A stretch of DNA of 21,213 nt. Source: Candidatus Caccousia avistercoris (GTDB lineage: Bacteria > Bacillota > Clostridia > Oscillospirales > Acutalibacteraceae). The stretch is taken from NCBI GenBank assembly GCA_018715025.1, contig DVMK01000232.1:1-21213 (forward strand), given 5' to 3'. A program made the translations under genes and the position numbers. How positions within the stretch are numbered: position 1 is the stretch's first letter; every line of letters begins with the position of its first letter. Below are positions 1-7,004 of the stretch, piece after piece. Below the pieces are notes generated by a model that searched no databases, was not told the origin of the DNA, and saw only the letters and a program-made list of their open reading frames with translations.

Positions 1-11
1 TCATAAGGGTT

Positions 12-47
12 GGACAGGGAAAGCATGATGTGTTTCCCTCCTTTTTC
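12..47 (+). terminator. Rho-independent terminator of an upstream unit
   Basis: AGGGAAA (16-22) pairs with TTTCCCT (33-39), GG (12-13) can add pairs with CC (40-41), and a small CAT/ATG stem closes the loop. Five T residues follow at 42-46. This reads as the end of a plus-strand transcript whose gene lies left of the window. There is no T-run on the other side, so termination of minus-strand transcripts is not supported. Confidence 0.7.
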
Positions 48-167
48 TACAGTATACATCAACGCCGGGAAAAAAGCGAGTGATTTGCAGAATGAAAAAG
101 AATAAGAGAACGCCAGGAAAACGGCCGAATCTTCTGCAAATTCATACATTATTCAGAATATTCATTC

Positions 168-196
168 TTTTATTCATCCTTCCGGTGTGGTATAAT
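168..196 (+). promoter_or_regulatory. Extended -10 promoter for ymfF-ymfH
   Basis: A perfect TATAAT lies at 191-196, directly preceded by TGG (188-190), an extended -10 element. The -35 region 17 bases upstream (168-173, TTTTAT) is poor, as is usual for TGn promoters. The AT-rich block 100-190 contrasts with the GC-rich surroundings. Predicted transcription start is near 203, giving a leader of about 217 bases before the TTG start of ymfF. TTCA recurs at 141, 152, 161 and 173, roughly once per helical turn, which may be regulatory. Confidence 0.6.
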
Positions 197-203
197 AAAC
201 CGC

Positions 204-287
204 AGAAAGGTTGCAGCGCGGGTCTGTTCGCCTTCGGTTGCCCCCTGGTCCGGCGGCGTTTAGGAGCCTGCGCGGTTTGCCCGCCGC
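204..287 (+). repeat. Leader repeat, copy 1 (84 bases)
   Basis: This is the first of two direct repeats in the predicted 5' leader of ymfF. It aligns without gaps to 308-391 with 6 mismatches in 84 positions, at a centre-to-centre offset of 104 bases. Inside it, GGGTC near its left end could pair with GGTCC about 25 bases later. No ribosome binding site, tRNA-like fold or T-rich terminator is visible in it. Its function is unknown. Confidence 0.85.
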
Positions 288-291
288 CAGC

Positions 292-318
292 GCAGCCTTG
301 GCGGGGAAGAAAGGCTGC
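292..318 (+). repeat. Inverted repeat at the junction of the two leader repeats
   Basis: GCAGCCTT (292-299) is a perfect reverse complement of AAGGCTGC (311-318), separated by 11 bases. The right arm is the beginning of repeat copy 2, so the hairpin exists only because the two copies stand in tandem. No T-run follows, so a terminator is unlikely. A structural role in the leader RNA is inference. Confidence 0.6.
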
Positions 319-391
319 AGCGCGGGTCTGCTTGCCTTCGGTTGCCCCCTGGCCCGGCGACGTTCAGGAGCCTGCGCGGTTTGCCCGCCGC
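308..391 (+). repeat. Leader repeat, copy 2 (84 bases)
   Basis: Second copy of the leader repeat, ending 28 bases before the ymfF start. It differs from copy 1 at six positions. Copy 2 has GGGTC facing GGCCC where copy 1 has GGTCC, so the possible pairing survives through a G-U to G-C change. A second hairpin, CCTGCG (371-376) with CGCAGG (389-394), closes this copy; the matching right arm is degraded in copy 1. Confidence 0.85.
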
Positions 392-419
392 AGGCGTGAA
401 ATAAAATGGAGATGATAGA

Positions 420-1706
420 TTGAAAACATGTGTAGAAAGCCGGAACATTTGTGACGGCGTAGAGTTTTTAGGCGTGCGGGATCCAAAATTCAAGACGGCC
501 CGCATGTCGGTTCACTTTTTGCTGCCCATGAAGGCGGAGCATGTCTCTGCCAACGCCCTGCTGCCCTTCCTGCTGAGCCGTGCCAGCCGGGAATACCCGG
601 ATTTCACCAAGCTGAGCCGCCGCTTGGCAGAGCTGTACGGCGCCAGCCTGAACGCAGACGTGGGGAAGATCGGAGATCTGCAGGTGCTGTCGGTTTCCGC
701 CTCGGGCCTGGCGGATCGGTATGCCCTGCACGGGGAGCATGTCTCTGCAGAGCTGGCGAACCTTCTGTGCGGCGTGCTGTTCGATCCCCCCTTCGAGGAC
801 GGCATGTTCCCCGCAGAAGGGGTAGAGCAGGAAAAGCGGCAAACCATAGAACTGCTGGAAACGGAGTTTAACGACAAACGCCTGTATGCCTGCCAGCGCT
901 GTGAAGCTATTATGTGCGAAAGCGAGCCCTACGGCCTGAACCGGCTGGGTACGAAAGAGGCGGTGGCGGCCCTGCAGAGGGGAAGGCTGACCGAAACCTG
1001 GAAATATGTGCTGGCCCACAGCCGGGTTCAAGTGCTTGTGCTGGGCAACTGTGAGCTGGAGCCTCTGTACCAGCGGTTCTGCCAGTCGTTCCGGGCCCTG
1101 TACCGGAAGGATCTGCTGGGCTGTGAAACGGTGAACGTCCCAGAGGCCGGCCCTGTGCGGGAGGTAACCGAGAAAATGGACGTGACCCAGTCGAAGCTGG
1201 TCATGGGGTTCCGCACCAGGGTTTGCCAGCCTCAGCGCCAGGTTCCCGCTATGCGGCTTGCCGTCTGTATGCTGGGCGGCACCCCAAGCTCCAAGCTGTT
1301 TCAGAATGTGCGAGAAAAGCTGAGCCTCTGCTACTACTGCAGCGCCCAGTACAACAGCATGAAGGGGATCATGCTGGTACAAAGCGGGGTGGAGACGAAA
1401 AATATCCAGCGGGCGCGGGAGGAAATCCTGGCTCAGCTGGAGGCCATGAAGCAGGGGAATTTTACCGAGGAAGAGACAGAAGCGGCCAAGCTGAGCATGC
1501 TCAACTCTTACCGCACAACATCGGACTCCCTGGGAAGCCTGGAGGGCTGGTACCTGACCCAGGCTCTTACCGGGCGCGCCCAGACGCTGGAAGAGGCTGC
1601 GGACGAGCTGAACAGCGTCACCAGGGAACAGATTGTGGAAGCAGCCCGCCAGATTACCCTTGACACGGTGTATTGCCTGGTAGGCGGGGAGGAGGAGAAG
1701 GAATGA
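420..1706 (+). CDS. ymfF: M16 peptidase-like protein, YmfF type (inactive partner)
   Basis: Protein of 428 residues with the fold-level pattern of the M16 (pitrilysin/insulinase) family. The zinc motif HxxEH is absent: where it should stand the sequence reads LLPFLLSRASREYP (about residues 47-60), so it is predicted to be non-catalytic. Family knowledge: Bacillus YmfF/YmfH sit in a locus linked to 5-aminopentanol modification of elongation factor P, and M16 proteins often work as active/inactive pairs. The next gene is the catalytic partner and overlaps by four bases (ATGA), implying translational coupling. The start is TTG at 420, supported by GGAG at 408-411 with 8 bases of spacing. No signal peptide is seen, so a cytoplasmic location is inferred. 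The link to EF-P in this organism is inference; efp and ymfI are not in the window. Confidence 0.85.
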   Translation: MKTCVESRNICDGVEFLGVRDPKFKTARMSVHFLLPMKAEHVSANALLPFLLSRASREYPDFTKLSRRLAELYGASLNADVGKIGDLQVLSVSASGLADRYALHGEHVSAELANLLCGVLFDPPFEDGMFPAEGVEQEKRQTIELLETEFNDKRLYACQRCEAIMCESEPYGLNRLGTKEAVAALQRGRLTETWKYVLAHSRVQVLVLGNCELEPLYQRFCQSFRALYRKDLLGCETVNVPEAGPVREVTEKMDVTQSKLVMGFRTRVCQPQRQVPAMRLAVCMLGGTPSSKLFQNVREKLSLCYYCSAQYNSMKGIMLVQSGVETKNIQRAREEILAQLEAMKQGNFTEEETEAAKLSMLNSYRTTSDSLGSLEGWYLTQALTGRAQTLEEAADELNSVTREQIVEAARQITLDTVYCLVGGEEEKE

Positions 1707-2989
1707 GCAGAGAAATGAGAGAGATTCGCAGTGGGCGCACCGGCGACCATTACTATGAGATCCGGCATCCCTCCGGGCTGCAAATCCTGCTGTACCCCAA
1801 AGAGCATAACAATTCCACCTACGCCGTTTTCGGCACCCGGTACGGGTCGGTAGACACTACCTTTCAGGCCACCGGCGAAGAGGCCTGCACGGTGCCGGAG
1901 GGAATTGCCCATTACCTGGAACACAAGCTGTTTGAAAGCGAAGACGGCGACGCCTTTTCCCGCTACGCCAAAACGGGAGCCTCCGCCAACGCCTACACCT
2001 CCTTTGATTCCACCTGCTATTTGTTCTCCTGTACCGATCAAATGTACGAGTCCCTGGAAATTCTGCTGGATTTTGTCCAGAAACCTTATTTCACAGAGGA
2101 AACCGTGCGCAAGGAGCAGGGAATTATCGGGCAGGAAATCCGTATGTATGAGGATGACCCCCAGTGGCGGGTGATGTTCAACCTGCTGGGTGCCATGTAC
2201 CACAACCACCCGGTGAAAATTGACATTGCCGGCACGGTAGAGAGCATCGCCCGCATTACGCCGGAGCTTCTGTACCGCTGCTACCGCACGTTTTACAACC
2301 TTCACAATATGGTGCTTTGCGTGGCGGGGAAGATGGATGTGGAAAAGGTGCTGGCCCTGTGCGACAAAATGCTGAAGCCCAGCACGCCCCAGGAAATCCG
2401 CCGGATTTTCCGGGAAGAGCCCGCCGAAGTGGTGCAGCCCCGTGTGGAGCAGCGCCTTTCCGTGGCTATGCCCCTGTTCCAGTTAGGGTTTAAAGAGGTT
2501 GCCGTCCCCGGCCGCCTGCCGGACAAAGCGGTGGCAGAGAGCGACATCCTGCTGGAAGCGCTGGCCTCAGACGCTTCCCCGCTGTTCCGCCGCCTGCTGG
2601 ACGCGGGCCTTATCAACGAGTCCTCCTTCAGCTATGAATATTTTGAGGGTACCGGCTACGCTTCCGTCATTTTTTCCGGGGATTCCCGGGATCCTGACAA
2701 GGTGGCGGAGGAGATTAAAAGGGAGATTGCCTCCCTGCGGGAGAACGGCCTTTCCGACGCGGCCTTTGAACGGGCCAAGCGTTCGGTTTACGGCCGGAAC
2801 GTGGCAGCCCTGAACAGCGCCGGGAACATTGCCAACGCCATGGCTTCCTCGGCCTTCAGCGGGCGCGAGCTGTTCCGGTATATCGACTGCGTGGCGGAAG
2901 CGGACAAGGAAAGCGTGCTGAAGCGGCTGGAGGTTCAGCTTCGCCCTGAGTACAGCGCCCTTTCCGTGGTGCTTCCTTCCGCAAAATAA
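1703..2989 (+). CDS. ymfH: M16 zinc metallopeptidase, YmfH type (active partner)
   Basis: Protein of 428 residues, the same length as its upstream partner. It carries the M16 zinc motif HYLEH at residues 70-74 and the downstream acidic stretch QEIRMYEDDP (near residue 150) where the third zinc ligand of the family lies. The start is ATG 1703, overlapping the ymfF stop, with GGAGGAGAAGG directly upstream. An in-frame TTG at 1673 lies inside ymfF and has no good ribosome binding site. It probably forms a heterodimer with YmfF and acts as a cytoplasmic oligopeptidase or processing enzyme; substrate unknown. Association with EF-P modification comes from Bacillus genetics and naming, not from this sequence. 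A strong hairpin terminator follows eight bases after the stop. Confidence 0.88.
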   Translation: MSREMREIRSGRTGDHYYEIRHPSGLQILLYPKEHNNSTYAVFGTRYGSVDTTFQATGEEACTVPEGIAHYLEHKLFESEDGDAFSRYAKTGASANAYTSFDSTCYLFSCTDQMYESLEILLDFVQKPYFTEETVRKEQGIIGQEIRMYEDDPQWRVMFNLLGAMYHNHPVKIDIAGTVESIARITPELLYRCYRTFYNLHNMVLCVAGKMDVEKVLALCDKMLKPSTPQEIRRIFREEPAEVVQPRVEQRLSVAMPLFQLGFKEVAVPGRLPDKAVAESDILLEALASDASPLFRRLLDAGLINESSFSYEYFEGTGYASVIFSGDSRDPDKVAEEIKREIASLRENGLSDAAFERAKRSVYGRNVAALNSAGNIANAMASSAFSGRELFRYIDCVAEADKESVLKRLEVQLRPEYSALSVVLPSAK

Positions 2990-2996
2990 CGGCGGC

Positions 2997-3041
2997 AAGG
3001 GCGGCCGGCGGGATGCGCCGCAGGCAGCCGGCCGCTCTTTT
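2997..3041 (+). terminator. Terminator after ymfH
   Basis: AAGGGCGGCCGGC (2997-3009) pairs with GCCGGCCGCTCTT (3027-3039), a 13-base-pair stem with one G-T pair and a 17-base loop, followed by a short TTAT. No promoter fits in the 36 bases before lgt, so either this terminator is leaky and lgt is reached by read-through, or a promoter lies inside ymfH. Confidence 0.7.
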
Positions 3042-3077
3042 ATCACAACTATCTGCGGAGAAATGGTGGAGATTGTT

Positions 3078-4250
3078 ATGTATGACGTTCAGTTCCCCAA
3101 GCTGGGGTGGGAATTCCACATCAATCCCGTAGCCTTTGAATTCGGCCCCATCCAGATTGGCCCGTTTGAATTCGGCACGGTATATTGGTATGGCATCATC
3201 ATTGCGCTGGGCCTTATCCTGGCGTTTGTTTACGCCAGCCTGAGCTGCAAAAAGATGCGCATCGACGAGGACAAGCTGGTAAACTGCGTGATTGCCGGCG
3301 TGATTTTCGGAATCATCGGCGCCCGGCTGTACTACGTGGCCTTTTACCCGGGCGACACCTACCGCAACGATCCGCTGCAGATTTTGAACATACACGCGGG
3401 CGGCCTGGGAATCTACGGCGGCATTATCACCGGCCTGCTTGCAGGCGCCATCACGGCGAAAATCTGCAAGATGAAGGTGGGGGCTGTGCTGGATTTGGCC
3501 TCCCTCGGCTTCCTCATTGGCCAGGGGGTTGGCCGCTGGGGCAATTTCATCAACCAGGAGGCCTTCGGCGGGGCGACCGACCTTCCCTGGGGAATGATGA
3601 GCTCGGCCACCCAGGCGGTCGTGCCCGACAGCCCGGTACACCCCTGCTTCCTGTATGAGTCCGTCTGGTGCCTGCTGGGCTTTGTGATTCTGCATATTTT
3701 CACCCGCAGGCTGCGCCGCTACGACGGCCAGACCTTCCTGCTGTACATGGACTGGTACGGCGTCGGCCGCTTTGTCATTGAAGGACTCCGGCAGGACAGC
3801 CTCATCGTTCCCGGCACCACCCTGAAGGTTTCTCAGGTGGTGGCCGCGGCGGCCATCATCGGCTCTCTGATCCTTCTCTTTGTGTTCCGCAACCGTACCA
3901 GCCTTTCCGGCTGCGGCGCCAAGTCTGTCATGGCAATGAACGCCGTGGTGGATGAGATTCCGGAAGCGGAGACGGCGGAAGGCGAGAAGGAGGAAGAGGA
4001 CGGCGAGAGCACCATCTTCGGCGACATGCCCATGGAAGAGCTTGTCACCGAGCACGGCGTAACCGCCTCCGTCTATTCCAAAAAAGGGGAAGAAACGCAT
4101 GCTTCCCAGGAAGAGCCCCTGGAAGCGCCTGCCCAGGAGCCGGAGCAGCAAGAGGAAGAGCCGCAGCCTGCCGGGGAAGCTTCCCCGGGAGGGCCGGAAG
4201 AGACTGGGGAAAACGCGGGGGAGGAGCCTGAAAATGGCAAAGAGAATTGA
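3078..4250 (+). CDS. lgt: Prolipoprotein diacylglyceryl transferase with acidic C-terminal tail
   Basis: Multipass membrane enzyme that moves a diacylglyceryl group from phosphatidylglycerol to the lipobox cysteine of prolipoproteins, the first step of lipoprotein maturation. Seen here: hydrophobic segments throughout residues 35-270, HAGG at 106-109, and the family signature GRWGNFINQE at 152-161. The start ATG 3078 is chosen because GGTGGAG lies about 7 bases upstream; the alternative ATG 3063 has its GGAG only 2 bases away. The protein is 390 residues, against about 260-300 for typical Lgt. The extra part, from about residue 275, is a low-complexity tail rich in Glu and Pro; I count 33 Asp/Glu in the last 100 residues. 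It overlaps folD by 17 bases. The catalytic assignment is firm; the role of the tail is unknown. Confidence 0.95.
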   Translation: MYDVQFPKLGWEFHINPVAFEFGPIQIGPFEFGTVYWYGIIIALGLILAFVYASLSCKKMRIDEDKLVNCVIAGVIFGIIGARLYYVAFYPGDTYRNDPLQILNIHAGGLGIYGGIITGLLAGAITAKICKMKVGAVLDLASLGFLIGQGVGRWGNFINQEAFGGATDLPWGMMSSATQAVVPDSPVHPCFLYESVWCLLGFVILHIFTRRLRRYDGQTFLLYMDWYGVGRFVIEGLRQDSLIVPGTTLKVSQVVAAAAIIGSLILLFVFRNRTSLSGCGAKSVMAMNAVVDEIPEAETAEGEKEEEDGESTIFGDMPMEELVTEHGVTASVYSKKGEETHASQEEPLEAPAQEPEQQEEEPQPAGEASPGGPEETGENAGEEPENGKEN

Positions 4251-5091
4251 CGGAAAAGCGGTGGCGGCTTCTGTCCGCGCCCAGGTGGCGGAGGAAGCGG
4301 CCGCCCTGAAGGAGCGGGGAATCTGCCCCGGCCTGGCTGTGGTGATTGTGGGGGACGATCCGGCCTCCCGCACCTATGTGAACAATAAAAAGAAGGCCTG
4401 CGCGGAAACCGGCATCTATTCCGAGGAATACGCCCTGCCCGCTTCCACCACGCAGGAGGAGCTGATGGCCCTGGTGGAAAAGCTGAACCGGAAGGAAGAG
4501 ATCCACGGCATTCTGGTGCAGTCGCCTCTTCCCAAGGGCCTGGACGAAAAGGCGGTGATCGAAGCCATCAATCCCGCCAAGGACGTGGACGCCTTCCACC
4601 CGGAAAATGTGGGCAGAATCATGATCGGGAATTTCCATTTTCTGCCCTGTACGCCCGCTGGGGTCATTGAGCTGATCCGCTCCCAGGGGATAGAAATTGC
4701 CGGGAAAAACTGCGTGGTGGTGGGGCGCAGCAACATTGTGGGCAAGCCCATGGCCATGCTGCTGCTGCACAACAACGGTACCGTCACCATCTGTCACAGC
4801 CGTACCAGGAACCTAAAAGAGATCTGCGCTTCGGCAGACATCCTGGTGGCCGCTGTGGGCAAGCCGAAATTCATCACGGAGGATATGGTGAAGCCGGGGG
4901 CCGTGGTGATTGACGTGGGAATGGACCGGGACGAAAACGGCAAGCTGTGCGGCGACGTGGATTTTGCCCATGTTGAGCCGAAGGCCGGGTACATTACGCC
5001 TGTTCCAGGCGGGGTAGGGCCCATGACCATTGCCATGCTTTTGAAAAATACCATCACCGCCGCCAAGCTGCAGAACGGGGCCGAACTGTGA
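4234..5091 (+). CDS. folD: Methylenetetrahydrofolate dehydrogenase / cyclohydrolase
   Basis: Bifunctional cytoplasmic enzyme interconverting 5,10-methylene-, 5,10-methenyl- and 10-formyl-tetrahydrofolate with NADP, feeding purine and formyl-methionine synthesis. The 285 residues match the family length. Visible landmarks: the catalytic YVNNK at 48-52 (Tyr and Lys conserved in FolD), the ILVQSPLPKG substrate-binding stretch, the Rossmann segment VVVGRSNIVGKP, and the C-terminal signature PGGVGPMT. The start ATG 4234 lies inside the end of lgt and is preceded by GGGGAGGAG; earlier in-frame starts would fall within the lgt tail and lack this site. The 17-base overlap with lgt and the 35-base gap to dxs argue for one transcript. 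In many Bacillota folD is followed by xseA-xseB-ispA before dxs; those genes are missing here. Confidence 0.96.
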   Translation: MAKRIDGKAVAASVRAQVAEEAAALKERGICPGLAVVIVGDDPASRTYVNNKKKACAETGIYSEEYALPASTTQEELMALVEKLNRKEEIHGILVQSPLPKGLDEKAVIEAINPAKDVDAFHPENVGRIMIGNFHFLPCTPAGVIELIRSQGIEIAGKNCVVVGRSNIVGKPMAMLLLHNNGTVTICHSRTRNLKEICASADILVAAVGKPKFITEDMVKPGAVVIDVGMDRDENGKLCGDVDFAHVEPKAGYITPVPGGVGPMTIAMLLKNTITAAKLQNGAEL

Positions 5092-5126
5092 CCGGCCGGC
5101 GGCAGGCTGAATGAGGATGAAGATTA

Positions 5127-7004
5127 TTGAGCAATATATTGAGCAGGATTCACAGCCCGCAGGATTTGAGGGGGCTTACCAAAACGGAGCTCCGGCAGCT
5201 GAGCGCCGAGATCCGTTCCCTCATCATCCGGACGGTGGCGGCCAACGGGGGGCACCTGGCCTCTAATTTGGGCGCAGTGGAGCTGACAATAGCTCTTCAC
5301 TATGTGTTCCCTTCCCTGGACGACCGGATCGTCTGGGATGTGGGGCACCAGGCTTACACCCATAAAATCCTGACCGGCAGGAGCGGGGAAATTTCCACCA
5401 TCCGCACCAAGGGCGGGCTTTCCGGGTTCCCCAACCGCACAGAAAGCCCCTACGATCCCTTTACCGTCGGCCATGCCAGCACTTCTATCTCCTCCGCGCT
5501 GGGTCTGGCAGAGGCGAAGCGCCTTGCCGGCGAGCCGGGGAACGTGGTGGCGGTAATAGGGGACGGCGCCCTCACCGGCGGAATGGCCTATGAGGGCCTG
5601 AATAACGCCGGGCATTTCCCGGGGAATTTTATGGTGATTTTAAACGACAACACCATGTCCATTTCCCGGAATGTGGGGTCCATGGCGAGGTATCTGGCCA
5701 GCATTCGCACAAAGCCGGGCTACCTGAGGGCCAAAAACGAGGTGGAACAGTTCCTGGACAAGGTCCCTGTGGTGGGGAAGCCGATTCACAGGGGCATTTC
5801 CCGTTCCAAAACGGCGGTCAAGCACATGCTGTACAACAGCAACCTGTTTGAGGACATGGGCTTCTACTATTACGGCCCCTTTGACGGCCACAACATTGAC
5901 AAGCTGGTGGAGGTTCTGGAAAACACCAAAAACATCCCGCATCCGCTGCTGATCCATGTGGTGACGGACAAAGGGAAGGGGTACCCCTTCGCCGAACAGA
6001 ACCCGGGGGCCTTTCACGGCGTTTCCGGCTTCAATGTGAAAACCGGGCAGACCTCCTCCTCTGAAGACAGCTTTTCCAGCATTTTTGGGAACTGCCTCTG
6101 CGAACTGGCGGAAAAGGATGAGCGGATCTGCGCTATTACCGCGGCCATGGAGCTGGGAACCGGCCTTTCCCGGTTTGCCTCCCGGTTTCCCACCCGTTTT
6201 TTTGACGTGGGCATTGCGGAGGAGCATGCGGTCGCTTTTGCCGGCGGCCTGGCTGTGGGGGGAAGCCTGCCGGTGTGCGCCATTTATTCCACCTTCCTGC
6301 AGCGCAGCTACGATCAGATCCTGCACGACGCCGTCCTGCAGAACGCCCATGTGGTTTTGGCGGTGGACCGGGCCGGGATTGTGGGGGAGGACGGCGAGAC
6401 CCACCAGGGCATTTTCGACGCCGCCTTTCTCAACACCATCCCCGGCGTGACGGTGTTTTCCCCCGCCTATTACGAGGATCTCCGAGAGGATCTGCGGAAA
6501 GCGCTGTATGAGTGCAGCGGGGTTGTGGTTGTCCGGTACCCAAGGGGCGGGCAGCTGTTCAAGCCCCACGACCTGGTTCCCGGCAAACGCCTGTACGCCT
6601 GGGGCCATAAGGCGGAGGAAGCCGAGGTGCTTTTGGTTACCTATGGCAGGTTGTTTTCCTTTACATGCCGCGCCTGCGAATTGCTGAAGGAACGGGGCAT
6701 TGCGGCGGCCGCCCTGCGGCTGGACCCGGTTTCTCCCATCGGGGATGATATTGTAAAGGAGGTTGACTTTACAGATAAAATTTGCTTTTTTGAAGAAGGA
6801 AGAGAGCAGGGCGGGATAGGCGAGCATTTCGCCGCCCTGCTTCGCCGGAACGGCTGGAAGGGCGAGTTTCACCTGAAAGGAATTTCCGGCTTTGTAAAAC
6901 ATGCCCCCATGCTGGAAACCCTCGGCAGTTTAGGGCTTGACGAGCGGGGAATGGCAGAATTTGTGGTAACGGAGTGCGAAACGTGGCGGAGAAAAAAAGG
7001 TTAG
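5127..7004 (+). CDS. dxs: 1-deoxy-D-xylulose-5-phosphate synthase
   Basis: Thiamine diphosphate enzyme condensing pyruvate and glyceraldehyde 3-phosphate to DXP, the entry step of the non-mevalonate isoprenoid pathway and a precursor for thiamine and pyridoxal. The 625 residues match the family. The ThDP/metal motif GDGALTGG begins at residue 145, with NDN further on (VILNDNTMSIS). The transketolase-type pyrimidine domain has GIAEEHAVAFAGG, its first Glu (residue 365) matching the catalytic Glu of the family. The C-terminal domain is complete. The start is TTG 5127, with AGGA at 5114-5117; the ATGs at 5111 and 5117 are in another frame. It overlaps tlyA by 22 bases. ispA, normally its upstream partner, is absent from the window. 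Confidence 0.96.
   Translation: MSNILSRIHSPQDLRGLTKTELRQLSAEIRSLIIRTVAANGGHLASNLGAVELTIALHYVFPSLDDRIVWDVGHQAYTHKILTGRSGEISTIRTKGGLSGFPNRTESPYDPFTVGHASTSISSALGLAEAKRLAGEPGNVVAVIGDGALTGGMAYEGLNNAGHFPGNFMVILNDNTMSISRNVGSMARYLASIRTKPGYLRAKNEVEQFLDKVPVVGKPIHRGISRSKTAVKHMLYNSNLFEDMGFYYYGPFDGHNIDKLVEVLENTKNIPHPLLIHVVTDKGKGYPFAEQNPGAFHGVSGFNVKTGQTSSSEDSFSSIFGNCLCELAEKDERICAITAAMELGTGLSRFASRFPTRFFDVGIAEEHAVAFAGGLAVGGSLPVCAIYSTFLQRSYDQILHDAVLQNAHVVLAVDRAGIVGEDGETHQGIFDAAFLNTIPGVTVFSPAYYEDLREDLRKALYECSGVVVVRYPRGGQLFKPHDLVPGKRLYAWGHKAEEAEVLLVTYGRLFSFTCRACELLKERGIAAAALRLDPVSPIGDDIVKEVDFTDKICFFEEGREQGGIGEHFAALLRRNGWKGEFHLKGISGFVKHAPMLETLGSLGLDERGMAEFVVTECETWRRKKG

Noticed and set aside
204..391. Leader repeats as a CRISPR array
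   Set aside because: Only two units of 84 bases with a 20-base gap; no short regular repeats and no cas genes.
80..415. Open frames 80-415 and 211-399 across the leader repeats, both reading as similar Cys-rich peptides
   Set aside because: The repeat offset of 104 is not a multiple of three, so the same peptide appears in two different frames. Three of the five differing codons change the residue. There is no good ribosome binding site, and the longer frame starts upstream of the promoter.
1673..1702. TTG 1673 as the start of ymfH
   Set aside because: ATG 1703 overlaps the ymfF stop as ATGA and has GGAGGAG just upstream; the ten extra residues are a Gly/Arg-rich readout of that site.
4099..4233. 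Upstream in-frame extension of folD to 4099
   Set aside because: It would lie inside lgt, give a Lys/Arg-rich non-family N-terminus and ignore the strong GGGGAGGAG before ATG 4234.
2856..4373. Long minus-strand frame (505 aa) opposite ymfH, lgt and folD
   Set aside because: A shadow of the GC-rich plus-strand genes, which have clear family motifs; the translation resembles no known family.
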